From positions 1 through 6,385 of the forward strand of contig DJHI01000210.1 of NCBI GenBank assembly GCA_002431715.1: 6,385 bases of DNA, in the 5' to 3' direction. Each line of letters opens with the position of its first letter. Position 1 is the first letter of the stretch. This DNA is from Armatimonadetes bacterium UBA5829 (GTDB lineage: Bacteria > Armatimonadota > UBA5829). The notes below the pieces were generated by a model. That model was not told where the DNA came from. It was given only the letters and a program-made list of their open reading frames with translations, and ran no database searches. The translations under genes were made by a program, and so were the position numbers. Below, one piece after another: positions 1 through 6,334 of this stretch.

Positions 1-428
1 ATCGGTACCGATACCTGCGCCAGCATCAATAAAACACCCTCATGCACGTAGCAATAGAAGTCATCGATATTCACATTTTTTTCGGCTAGATAGCCGGTAG
101 CGCGGGCGATTACACCTTTCCGGTCCTTGCCCTGCATACTGAGCGTGAAGCGCTCGGTCGGCCCTGTTTTGCTGACATATGGCTCCATATACGGCCTGAC
201 ATTTACCGCAAACTCGCCAACTTCGCCTTGACGCTCTATTGCCTGCCTGATCTCGGACTGTGTTCTCTCATCGGGCATTTGAGTAGAGATAATGAGTGTA
301 AAATAGCCGCGCACTACAGTCTGGCTGAGATAGGTTATATTGCCGTCTATGCCGGAAATTGCCGAACTGACATCGCGGACGATCCCTACACGGTCCCGTG
401 CCATTACGGTGACTATAAAATCGTGCAT
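1..428 (-). CDS. Tandem ACT-domain protein, GcvR-like (C-terminus outside window)
   Basis: Reading leftwards from the ATG at 428 gives an open frame of 142 codons with no stop before the window edge, so the C-terminus is missing. The protein starts MHDFIVTVMARDRVGIVRDV. It has two ACT-type ligand-binding domains, at about residues 3-80 and from about 92 onward. Each carries the usual D-R-x-G-[VI]-[VI] turn near its start (DRVGIV near 12-17, DRKGVI near 101-106), followed by a helix. There is no enzyme domain, signal peptide or membrane segment in the visible part. Two ACT domains at this length fit the family of the glycine cleavage repressor GcvR and related stand-alone ACT regulators, usually about 170-190 residues. 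These bind small ligands such as amino acids and act through protein contacts. A GGAGG lies four bases before the ATG, which supports this start. The ligand and target cannot be read from the sequence. It is transcribed divergently from the hydrolase at 629. Confidence 0.82.
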   Translation of the reverse strand, partial: MHDFIVTVMARDRVGIVRDVSSAISGIDGNITYLSQTVVRGYFTLIISTQMPDERTQSEIRQAIERQGEVGEFAVNVRPYMEPYVSKTGPTERFTLSMQGKDRKGVIARATGYLAEKNVNIDDFYCYVHEGVLLMLAQVSVP

Positions 429-628
429 GTAGCCTCCAGGGAATTTGTTTACGATGGTATTTTATCAAAATGACATGGCTAAATCCATATCCAGTTCTAT
501 GTCACATAGACGAAAAGCGAGCTAACTATATCGAAAAACAAGCTTTAAGCTCCAAGTGGGAGGATATTATTCATACAACGCGGGATATAGAAGTGATGAA
601 TCAAATAATCGGTTGCAAGGATATTGAT
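429..628. other. Divergent intergenic region with weak promoter candidates
   Basis: This gap lies between the ACT gene (leftward) and the hydrolase (rightward) and should hold promoters for both. The rightward frame is open from 470, but the codons before 629 look unlike the rest of the protein, so I treat the stretch as non-coding. A rightward -10-like TATTAT lies at 565-570, with only a poor -35 upstream. A leftward -10-like TAAAAT lies at 464-459, about 30 bases before the ACT start, again with a weak -35. I see no strong operator or riboswitch. Confidence 0.4.
617..621 (+). promoter_or_regulatory. Ribosome binding site deciding the hydrolase start at 629
   Basis: AAGGA lies seven bases before the ATG at 629. 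The earlier in-frame ATG at 470 has no purine-rich site in front of it. This favours translation from 629, which also places the recognisable family sequence (KWHQRPVRMMRID) close to the N-terminus. Confidence 0.55.
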
Positions 629-2830
629 ATGAATCAAGAGCTAAAATGGCATCAGCGTCCTGTTCGGATGATGCGCATTGATTATTACGCAGACCAGATA
701 GGCAAACTGAAAACTGCCGACTTGGATAAGCTTGCACGCAGCGTGCGCGACGAATGGCACAGCAACTGCGAATGGATACTTGCGACTCCCGGCATGGCTC
801 CGGGGCTCGGCTATCAGACAACGTTCAATACGGAGCAGTTCGAAAAGTTCACTCCACTTGGCGATTTTGATTTGATCAGAGCCTATGCGCCGCATGCGAA
901 AAAATATGGCATACATCTGATTGCCTATATGGATATGCACTGGTTTGCCTACAGCTTTGCGGATCAGCACAAAGACTGGGAGCAGATTACCGCTAATGGA
1001 GAATCTTATGGAACGCAATTTCCACTCTATGGAAACGGCACCACATTCTGCGTAAACAGCGGCTGGCGTGATTGGGCTTTTGAGATCATCGCCGAGGCCA
1101 TGAAAACGGGCATCGACGGCTGTTTCCTCGATGGGCCGGTAATCTTCCCCGGCTGTTGCTACTGTGAGAGCTGCCGTAAGAAATTCAAGTCAATATATGG
1201 TACGGATATGCCCGTTACCGAAGATTGGTCTGATCCTAACTGGATCAATTTCGTTCAGTTTAGATCCAGGTCGCTTGCCGAGTTTTTGAAGGGATGCCGG
1301 GAGGCGGTTCAGTCCGTAAATCCCGAAGGGGTTGTTTTCCTTAATGCGGGAAGTTGGGCCGCTGGAACCTGGAGGTTCGCGCGAAGCATGGAGATTGTGG
1401 GCGAGTTCGAGGACTTTAACGGGGCGGAGGCATTCTTCCATCCCGGCCCGCATGAGCATCTGCTTTATCCCTGGGCGCCGACCGGAAAATACATGGCTGC
1501 GGGCGATAAACCCGCTATTGTGTTCAGTCACGCTATGATGGGTGTCTGGCATTATCTGCCGCTATCGAAAATAGAGACGGAACTTGCAATCGCTCAGACA
1601 GTGGCAACCGGAGCAAATCCGTGGTTTGCCACCACGGATTACGCAATACAATATAGTCACGATGAAGCTATAGAACCGATCAAAGAGATACAGGGCTTTA
1701 TCGCTGAGCATGAAGAATATTACGAGAACACATCCTCATGCGCTGAAATTGCGCTGCTCAATTCATCACAGGCGGGCACATATTACTTCTCGAGCTTTGA
1801 AGGATTTTACGGTGAAACGGGATCGGGCAAGGAAGAGAATCTGCTGGTGGATATGGGCTCAGGCGCAAAGGAAGTGGATTGGAAGAAGAGAAAAGAGATC
1901 TGCGAGGCGTCCGTGGATAATTCTTATCTCGGTTACTTCCTGGCTATGACCAGGTCGCATATACCGTTCGATGTGGTGATCGATAAAAATATCTCGTCGG
2001 AAGGCCTCTCGAAATACAAAGTATTGATTCTACCTAACTCCGCCTGCCTTTCAGACTCGCAGATAGTAGCGATTAAGGAATTCGTAAAGCGGGGTGGGGG
2101 TGTCATCGCCGAATTCGAGACCGGGTATTATGACGAACTGGGCCATAGGAGAGATGCAAATCCTTTGCATAGCCTGTTGGGTATCGATCAGATAAAAGGG
2201 ATATACAAGCCTAGAACAGGTGAGGAGTATATAAGAATCAAAAAGACGCATCTGGCATTAGGTGATATCGCAGAAAACAACCTTATGGTCAGACCGCCGT
2301 ACAGCCTCAAATGCACCGCTGATGCGAATGCATTTGTGCCATCCGTGTTTATGAATGAGGTCGGAGGCTCATACGTTCCGCTGCAGGGTGAATCGCCATA
2401 TGCTGCAATGATTGTTAAAGATCACGGAGCCGGAAGGACAGTATACCTGCCGTCACTTGCGGGCGATCTATACGGTCGATTCAAGCTGCCTGAATATCAG
2501 AAGCTGATCGAAAGCATTATCAAATGGGTTCATAATGAGCCATTATTGCTCGAAACGGACTGTCTATCCACCGTGGAGATCGAGCCTCGGATAAACGCCG
2601 ATAAAGACCAGATTTTGCTCCATGTGGTGAACAATACCGGCGACATGCAGCGGCCTATAATGGAGGTCGTTCCCATGAGCGATATCCGAATCCGCCTGAG
2701 GTGCAGCGGCGCAAAAAACGTCCGGGCTCTATGGGCAGGCCAGGAACTCGAAAGCAGATATTCCGATGGTCAACTCGAATTTATTCTGCCTAAGCTGGAT
2801 ATCTATGAGCTGATAGTCGTTGAGTTATAG
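629..2830 (+). CDS. GH42-like / GHL6-like glycoside hydrolase with trimerisation domain
   Basis: The product is 733 residues, counted from 629; the frame could begin at 470 for 786 residues. It has no signal peptide, so it is probably cytoplasmic. Residues 1 to about 360 look like a TIM-barrel hydrolase with strands such as YGIHLIAYMDMHWF and GIDGCFLDGP. A CxCxxC zinc-type motif (Cys177, Cys179, Cys182) is followed by KKFKSIYG. The same motif sits just after the acid/base residue in GH42 beta-galactosidases. Here the comparable position appears to be Asp168 of LDGP rather than the usual Asn-Glu pair, and Glu267 in NGAEAFF is a candidate second carboxylate. Residues from about 375 to 590 match the glutamine-amidotransferase-like trimerisation domain of GH42 (SHIPFDVV, KVLILPNSACLSD, FVKRGGGVIAEF). 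The C-terminus looks like a beta-sandwich. The expected role is hydrolysis of a beta-linked, perhaps galactoside, oligosaccharide. The exact substrate is unknown, and enzymes of this sort are often annotated only as hypothetical glycosyl hydrolases. Confidence 0.83.
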   Translation: MNQELKWHQRPVRMMRIDYYADQIGKLKTADLDKLARSVRDEWHSNCEWILATPGMAPGLGYQTTFNTEQFEKFTPLGDFDLIRAYAPHAKKYGIHLIAYMDMHWFAYSFADQHKDWEQITANGESYGTQFPLYGNGTTFCVNSGWRDWAFEIIAEAMKTGIDGCFLDGPVIFPGCCYCESCRKKFKSIYGTDMPVTEDWSDPNWINFVQFRSRSLAEFLKGCREAVQSVNPEGVVFLNAGSWAAGTWRFARSMEIVGEFEDFNGAEAFFHPGPHEHLLYPWAPTGKYMAAGDKPAIVFSHAMMGVWHYLPLSKIETELAIAQTVATGANPWFATTDYAIQYSHDEAIEPIKEIQGFIAEHEEYYENTSSCAEIALLNSSQAGTYYFSSFEGFYGETGSGKEENLLVDMGSGAKEVDWKKRKEICEASVDNSYLGYFLAMTRSHIPFDVVIDKNISSEGLSKYKVLILPNSACLSDSQIVAIKEFVKRGGGVIAEFETGYYDELGHRRDANPLHSLLGIDQIKGIYKPRTGEEYIRIKKTHLALGDIAENNLMVRPPYSLKCTADANAFVPSVFMNEVGGSYVPLQGESPYAAMIVKDHGAGRTVYLPSLAGDLYGRFKLPEYQKLIESIIKWVHNEPLLLETDCLSTVEIEPRINADKDQILLHVVNNTGDMQRPIMEVVPMSDIRIRLRCSGAKNVRALWAGQELESRYSDGQLEFILPKLDIYELIVVEL

Positions 2831-2863
2831 CGGGGCTGAAGAGAAATTACGGTGCTATAAAAC

Positions 2864-2893
2864 GATGGTCCGGGATTTAAATCCCGGACCATC
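2864..2893 (-). terminator. Perfect 30-base palindrome, probable terminator of the minus-strand unit
   Basis: The arms GATGGTCCGGGATTT and AAATCCCGGACCATC are exact reverse complements. With a TTAA loop they form a 13-pair, GC-rich stem. Read on the minus strand, the stem is followed by GTTTTATAG, a short T run, which fits an intrinsic terminator 47 bases after the stop of the flavin protein gene. On the plus strand no T run follows, but the stem could still end or protect the hydrolase transcript, since the two units converge here. The core resembles the hairpin at 6110-6135. Confidence 0.65.
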
Positions 2894-2907
2894 AAGGTTC
2901 TCATACT

Positions 2908-2933
2908 CGGTGGCGATTTCCGAATCGCTGCCG
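2908..2933 (+). other. Small stem-loop in the convergent gap
   Basis: GCGATT (2913-2918) and AATCGC (2923-2928) pair across a TCCG loop. The stem extends outward to CGG/CCG if two G-U pairs are allowed. Those wobble pairs form only in plus-strand RNA and become A-C mismatches on the minus strand. No T run follows. It may be a 3' end structure of the hydrolase transcript or chance. Confidence 0.3.
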
Positions 2934-2939
2934 TATATG

Positions 2940-3377
2940 CTAAAACTCAACTCTATCCAGCGGATATTTGTGAGAGTCCATCAGCAGCAATTCTTTGGGC
3001 TTGACGACTATAACGACATATTCCGGGTCTGTGCTGCCGCCGGGGAAATATTCCTTGAGCATATCGTCCCAGAACCTGTCGCGAAGGGCCTGATCGTCCG
3101 TGACCGCCGCCCGGCCTTTTAGAGCGGTATAACTCCATCCGATCATGTCGTTTTCAGTCAGAGTCCAGAACAAGCAGACATTCGGGTTTACCTCGATTTG
3201 CTTGATCTTCTGCAGGCTCCGGCCTGTAACGAAATATATAGTGAAATCTTCATCCATTCCCGGGGTCCACATAGTCCTCGGGTGTGGAAAGCCTTCGGAA
3301 TCGAGAGTGATGAAAACCGCGTTGACCGCGGACTCGATGATTTTCTTAGCTCGGGTCTTGATATCCTGCTCGTTCAT
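2940..3377 (-). CDS. Pyridoxamine 5'-phosphate oxidase-like flavin protein (general stress protein 26 type)
   Basis: The product is 145 residues, a usual length for the single-domain split-barrel flavin family. The N-terminal helix MNEQDIKTRAKKII leads into the beta strand AVFITLDSEGFPHPRTM, the usual opening of these proteins (active strand, glycine turn, then R-x-M). Further matches are IYFVTGRSLQKIKQIEVNPNV, the strand CLFWT, the TALKGRAAV strand, and the C-terminal KEYFPGGSTDPEYVVI, which is typical of the general stress protein 26 group. Such proteins bind FMN or a related cofactor. Their reactions are mostly unknown, and true PdxH activity is not implied. AAGGAG lies seven bases before the ATG. 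The gene follows the antiporter by 51 bases on the same strand, so the two are probably co-transcribed, with a stem-loop between them. The palindrome at 2864-2893 is the likely end of the transcript. Confidence 0.87.
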   Translation of the reverse strand: MNEQDIKTRAKKIIESAVNAVFITLDSEGFPHPRTMWTPGMDEDFTIYFVTGRSLQKIKQIEVNPNVCLFWTLTENDMIGWSYTALKGRAAVTDDQALRDRFWDDMLKEYFPGGSTDPEYVVIVVKPKELLLMDSHKYPLDRVEF

Positions 3378-3390
3378 AGTCTGTCTCCTT

Positions 3391-3430
3391 AGAGGCGATG
3401 GGCCATTTCTTGATTCCCATATTCGCCTCT
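3391..3430 (-). promoter_or_regulatory. Intercistronic stem-loop touching the flavin gene's ribosome binding site
   Basis: AGAGGCGA (3391-3398) pairs with TCGCCTCT (3423-3430). An inner TGGG (3399-3402) pairs with CCCA (3416-3419), leaving a three-base bulge. On the minus strand the structure begins over the antiporter stop codon and ends directly before AAGGAG (3390-3385), the ribosome binding site of the flavin gene. No T run follows, so a simple terminator is unlikely. It may be an RNA processing or stability element, or it may tune expression of the second gene. Confidence 0.5.
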
Positions 3431-4802
3431 ATTTACTCAAAACGACAGACTGATCCTTTTTGCCTTTCTTCTTAGCGTTTCTGCCAAGGCTCCATTTGAG
3501 CAGGGGTGGAGTTATCATTGTAGTAACAATGACCATGATGACGACCGCAGAATATGTGGAATTTCCTACGACCTTCTCACCATCGATCATCAATTTGCTG
3601 CCTATTGCCGCAAATATGAGCCCGACCTCTCCACGTGGAATCATTCCGACCCCGACCGATAGTCTATCCAGTCCTTTTTGAAGAACGCCGAACCCACATA
3701 CCTGTTTGCCGATAATAGCGGCGATGGTCAGCGTGGCTGCGAATATAAGGACTTTAGGGTCGGCGAAAGTCGAGAGGTCGACACCCGCTCCCATTTTCAC
3801 AAAGAAGATTGGGACAAGAAAAGCCGCTATCGGCTTCACAAGCTCGTCAACGGAGTGCTCACCTCTTTCAGTGAAGCTTCGCCAGTGGACTTCATCTAAA
3901 ATTAATCCGGCTGCAAATGCGCCGACAATCGGCGCAAGACCGATTATTGTAGCAAGATAAGCAAAGCCGAAGCATATACCTAGCGAGGTAGCAAGCAGCA
4001 GATCGGCGGCTTTGAGGCGCGCTGCGATTTTGAACAGCCTCGGAGCCAGTCTGGTTCCGATCAGGATAGCTCCAATAAGGAAAACGGTGGCTTTAACGAC
4101 GATCATTAAAATCGAAAGGCTCGACATAGTCGCTCCGGTGCTCGCTGCGCCTATGATTCCGGTGACAACCGCGAGGATCACCAGACCCTGCACGTCATCT
4201 ATTACCGCGGCTCCAAGTATAATCCTGGCTTCGGGAGTCTTTATTCTTCCCAGGTCCATCAGCACTCGAGCGGTTATGCCCACGCTGGTCGCGCATAGAG
4301 TGGCTCCGACAAAAACATGAACATAAATGCTCTCATGGGGAAGAAAGATAGCCGCGACTCCCCATCCCAGGAAAAATGGAGCTATTACACCGAGAGTCGC
4401 TACCACAAGCGAAGATATTCCCGTCTTCATCATCTTTCCCAAATCGGACTCCAGACCGACCTGGAATAAGAGCAGCATAACTCCCAGTTCAGAAAGTGCT
4501 TCTATACTTACATCGTGTTTGATAAAATCGACGCTATAGCAGCCGCAGAGGCAGAGGTTGCCTACTATAATGCCGAAAAGTAGTTCGCCGAGGACAGCGG
4601 GCTGGCCGATCCTGACCATCAAATCTCCGCCGAGTTTTGCGGCGAGCAATATGATGATCAGAGCTAATAAGACTTTGGATGGGTCTATACTTTGTTCACT
4701 GCCGCCGGAGGCATAGGCAATTCCGCAAGTCAAACAGAGGACAACCAGGCAGATTGCGATTAGGCGAAGAAAAGTGCCCCGGTCGATTTTCCAGATTTTC
4801 AA
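3429..4802 (-). CDS. CPA2-family monovalent cation/proton antiporter
   Basis: The product is 457 residues, with about 12-13 membrane segments over residues 40-437. An N-terminal hydrophobic stretch ending GIAYA at residue 31 could be a cleaved signal peptide. Family signatures are clear: GQPAVLGELLFGIIVGN (66-82), the unwound-helix region CATSVGITARVLMDLG (170-185), IDD at 201-203, and GMIPRGEVGLIFAAIG (386-401). The pair Asp202-Asp203 corresponds to the Asp-Asp site that distinguishes electrogenic exchangers such as NapA from the Asn-Asp type. Lys336 in FFVKMG also lies in a membrane segment. No cytoplasmic TrkA-N or TrkA-C domain is present, unlike the potassium efflux systems KefB/KefC. 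The tail is lysine-rich. The likely role is Na+ or K+ exchange for protons at the inner membrane; the ion cannot be told from sequence. The start is TTG at 4802, with GAGG eight bases before it, and it keeps the hydrophobic leader. Confidence 0.9.
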   Translation of the reverse strand: MKIWKIDRGTFLRLIAICLVVLCLTCGIAYASGGSEQSIDPSKVLLALIIILLAAKLGGDLMVRIGQPAVLGELLFGIIVGNLCLCGCYSVDFIKHDVSIEALSELGVMLLLFQVGLESDLGKMMKTGISSLVVATLGVIAPFFLGWGVAAIFLPHESIYVHVFVGATLCATSVGITARVLMDLGRIKTPEARIILGAAVIDDVQGLVILAVVTGIIGAASTGATMSSLSILMIVVKATVFLIGAILIGTRLAPRLFKIAARLKAADLLLATSLGICFGFAYLATIIGLAPIVGAFAAGLILDEVHWRSFTERGEHSVDELVKPIAAFLVPIFFVKMGAGVDLSTFADPKVLIFAATLTIAAIIGKQVCGFGVLQKGLDRLSVGVGMIPRGEVGLIFAAIGSKLMIDGEKVVGNSTYSAVVIMVIVTTMITPPLLKWSLGRNAKKKGKKDQSVVLSK

Positions 4803-4810
4803 AACAGAAA

Positions 4811-4814
4811 CCTC
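4811..4814 (-). promoter_or_regulatory. Ribosome binding site supporting a TTG start
   Basis: On the minus strand GAGG is followed by eight bases and TTG. There is no ATG in frame nearby. An ATG at 4816-4814 overlaps this site in another frame and opens a five-codon reading frame, whose TGA overlaps the TTG start. Confidence 0.45.
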
Positions 4815-4893
4815 ATAAAATTATTTGATAGCCCGCAAATCTTCATTGCTGATCGGGCATCATCGCCTTATATACCGGGTACCTTGCTGATAT

Positions 4894-4899
4894 ATTATA
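4894..4899 (-). promoter_or_regulatory. Candidate -10 box for the antiporter gene
   Basis: TATAAT reads leftward from 4899 to 4894 within an AT-rich run. It lies about 90 bases before the antiporter start. A weak -35 match (GTGAAG) sits 18 bases upstream on that strand. The long leader would leave room for 5' control of the antiporter and flavin gene pair. Confidence 0.35.
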
Positions 4900-4957
4900 T
4901 ACGCATTATCCATTCTCCTTCACTCCCTGATTATGATGTGCATTATCAAAATATGGG

Positions 4958-4986
4958 TAGAGTCTTGGTGCAATTTACTGACTCTA
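4958..4986. promoter_or_regulatory. Inverted repeat, candidate operator
   Basis: TAGAGTC (4958-4964) and GACTCTA (4980-4986) are perfect reverse complements separated by 15 bases. Arm centres are 22 bases apart, about two turns of DNA. That layout suits a dimeric regulator acting on one or both divergent genes. No regulator gene is in the window, and the match could be chance. Confidence 0.35.
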
Positions 4987-5075
4987 GGTCGTATGGATGG
5001 TATGGGATTAATCAATCCTCAATATAAAATCGAAAATTGATGTTGTACCCTCTACCAGCGGGCACATATTCCCGA

Positions 5076-5081
5076 TATAAT
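5076..5081 (+). promoter_or_regulatory. Candidate -10 box for the GH130 gene
   Basis: This is an exact TATAAT, 35 bases before the GH130 start codon. It would place transcription start near 5088 and give a short leader. No good -35 is visible at 16-18 bases upstream, which may mean the promoter needs an activator. Confidence 0.4.
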
Positions 5082-5104
5082 GATTTGAGAGATAAGTTTT
5101 GCAT

Positions 5105-5109
5105 GGAGG
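5105..5109 (+). promoter_or_regulatory. Ribosome binding site deciding the GH130 start at 5117
   Basis: GGAGG lies seven bases before the ATG at 5117. A TTG at 5099 is in frame but would put this site inside the gene. The ATG at 5123 is 13 bases away, which is too far. Confidence 0.7.
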
Positions 5110-5116
5110 CGCCCCG

Positions 5117-6067
5117 ATGCCAATGAGGCTTGGAAGAGACGTTGTAGAGCGGTGGTATAAAAATCCGATTATTACGATCGAACACGTCCCTTTTGCTTGT
5201 AATACTGTTTTCAATGCTGCAGCCACCAAGCTTGGAGATGAGTATATACTCCTACTTAGAATTGAAGACCTTGCGGGCCGTTCGGTTTTTGCATTAGCAA
5301 GAAGTGAAGACGGATATCATTTCAGTGTAGACCCGCAGCCTGCTTTGGAACCATCAAAAGAAGAACCTTTCAGGTCGTATGAACGCAGAGGAATTGAAGA
5401 CCCAAGGATAACATATCTGGAGGGCGCGTATTACATCATGTATACCGCCTATTCAAGATATGGCGCGCGTTTGGCGCTGTGTAGGACCACGGATTTTAAA
5501 ACCTATGAGCGTCTCGGTTTAATATCTGAGCCTGAGAACAAGGACGGATGCCTGTTCCCTCGAAAGATCAATGGAAGATACGTCCGTCTTGACAGGCCAT
5601 ATGGCGGCGGCATAGGTAATATCTGGCTGTCTTATTCAGACGATCTGCTGCACTGGGGCGACTCCGAGGTGGTAATGACCACACGTGGAGGCTTCTGGGA
5701 TGCCGACAGGATCGGTGCTTCCGCTCCTCCTATCGAAACCGAGCACGGATGGCTGGAGATATATCACGGCGTAAAGAACACAAGCGCCGGACCTATATAT
5801 CGAATGGGCGCTGCGCTGCTCGATCTCGATAATCCGGCGAAAGTGCTCTGCCGGAGCGCGGTTCCTATCCTTACTCCTCGCGAATATTATGAGAGAGTGG
5901 GAGATGTGGGAAATGTCGTCTTCTCCTGCGGAGCTATTATGGAAGACGGCGGCAAGATAAAGATTTATTATGGCGCGGCAGACACGTGTATTTGTCTTGG
6001 TTTTGCCGATGTCGAAATGCTTATCGACAGATGCCGAGTCGACAGCGATGGAGAAGATTTGGAATAA
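5117..6067 (+). CDS. GH130 family beta-mannoside phosphorylase or hydrolase
   Basis: The product is 316 residues, full length for a five-bladed propeller of this family, and cytoplasmic with no signal peptide. Recognisable blocks run in order: FNAAATKLGDEYILLLRIED (32-51), GIEDPRIT (92-99) with the family's catalytic aspartate at Asp95, KDGCLFPRKINGRYVRLDRP (142-161), IWLSYSDDLLHWG (169-181), GASAPPIETEHGWLEIYHGV (200-219), and the closing YYGAADTCICLGFAD (284-298). GH130 enzymes split or build beta-mannosides, most using phosphate to give mannose 1-phosphate, some using water. Arg158-neighbourhood LDRP replaces the histidine form (HRP) that I recall from well-studied members, so the subfamily is uncertain. 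It is transcribed alone, divergent from the antiporter, and followed by hairpins. The natural substrate could be a beta-1,4-mannan fragment or a mannosylated N-glycan core. A partner transporter or epimerase is not in view. Confidence 0.9.
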   Translation: MPMRLGRDVVERWYKNPIITIEHVPFACNTVFNAAATKLGDEYILLLRIEDLAGRSVFALARSEDGYHFSVDPQPALEPSKEEPFRSYERRGIEDPRITYLEGAYYIMYTAYSRYGARLALCRTTDFKTYERLGLISEPENKDGCLFPRKINGRYVRLDRPYGGGIGNIWLSYSDDLLHWGDSEVVMTTRGGFWDADRIGASAPPIETEHGWLEIYHGVKNTSAGPIYRMGAALLDLDNPAKVLCRSAVPILTPREYYERVGDVGNVVFSCGAIMEDGGKIKIYYGAADTCICLGFADVEMLIDRCRVDSDGEDLE

Positions 6068-6109
6068 GAATAAGTTAAAAGTCAAAAAGTAAGAAATGCA
6101 AATCTACCT

Positions 6110-6135
6110 GGGTCAGGATTTTCAAATCCTGACCC
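6110..6135. terminator. Perfect hairpin after GH130, possible transcript end or palindromic repeat
   Basis: GGGTCAGGATTT (6110-6121) pairs with AAATCCTGACCC (6124-6135). It forms an 11-pair stem with a TTCA loop. It lies 43 bases after the GH130 stop. No T run follows on either strand, so it is not a textbook terminator; it may stabilise the 3' end or be a dispersed palindromic repeat like that at 2864-2893. Confidence 0.5.
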
Positions 6136-6142
6136 GTAAGTT

Positions 6143-6168
6143 GTTTCAGGAGACCCTTCTCCCGAAAC
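6143..6168. repeat. Second hairpin after GH130
   Basis: GTTTC pairs with GAAAC outside, and GGAGA pairs with TCTCC inside, around a CCCT loop with a single A-C mismatch between the two blocks. It stands seven bases after the previous hairpin. No T run follows. The two together may form one compound 3' end element. Confidence 0.45.
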
Positions 6169-6305
6169 GCCCAAATAATTGAGATATGGTATCAGAGGCA
6201 GTAGTGTCCCATACAGCACAACTTTGAATAACGATCAATTGTTTTATGTGGATCCTCTAGATTAGATATTCATTATTTAGAAATAAATCAATTAAATAAT
6301 AAATG

Positions 6306-6334
6306 TTGACATAATATTGAGCGATTAGTAGAAT
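6306..6334 (+). promoter_or_regulatory. Near-consensus sigma-70-type promoter reading out of the window
   Basis: TTGACA at 6306-6311 is followed by exactly 17 bases and TAGAAT at 6329-6334, one base away from the ideal -10. The 40 bases upstream are rich in A and T runs, like an UP element. Transcription would start near 6341, inside the left arm of the long inverted repeat that follows. The gene it serves, if any, lies beyond the right edge. AT-rich sequence raises the odds of a chance match. Confidence 0.5.

Larger units (their letters stand above)
4803..5116. other. Divergent control region between antiporter and GH130 genes
   Basis: This 314-base stretch has no convincing gene and must hold the promoters of both flanking genes. 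It contains -10-like boxes facing each way, a spaced 7-base inverted repeat (4958-4986), and a second small inverted repeat (GGATT at 5005-5009, AATCC at 5014-5018). A leftward 17-codon frame (4913-4860) begins just after an AAGGAG, but the spacing is too short, so I do not call it a gene. No known riboswitch fold was recognised. Confidence 0.55.

Noticed and set aside
228..473. Rightward 81-codon open frame opposite the ACT gene
   Set aside because: It is the opposite strand of a clearly recognisable tandem ACT gene, which has a good ribosome binding site.
4860..4913. Leftward 17-codon frame just after AAGGAG, a possible leader peptide
   Set aside because: Only one base separates AAGGAG from the ATG, the candidate -10 box lies inside the frame, and there is no run of regulatory codons.
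6202..6228. TAGTGTCCCATACAGCAC, resembling insertion-sequence end motifs
   Set aside because: No matching inverted end, target duplication or transposase remnant is present in the window.
6071..6230. Leftward open frame of about 45 codons from a GTG near 6223
   Set aside because: No ribosome binding site, it runs through both hairpins, and the product resembles nothing I know.
6250..6261. GGATCCTCTAGA, identical to 12 bases of a common cloning-vector polylinker
   Set aside because: The bases on both sides do not continue the polylinker, so chance is more likely than vector contamination or a chimeric join.
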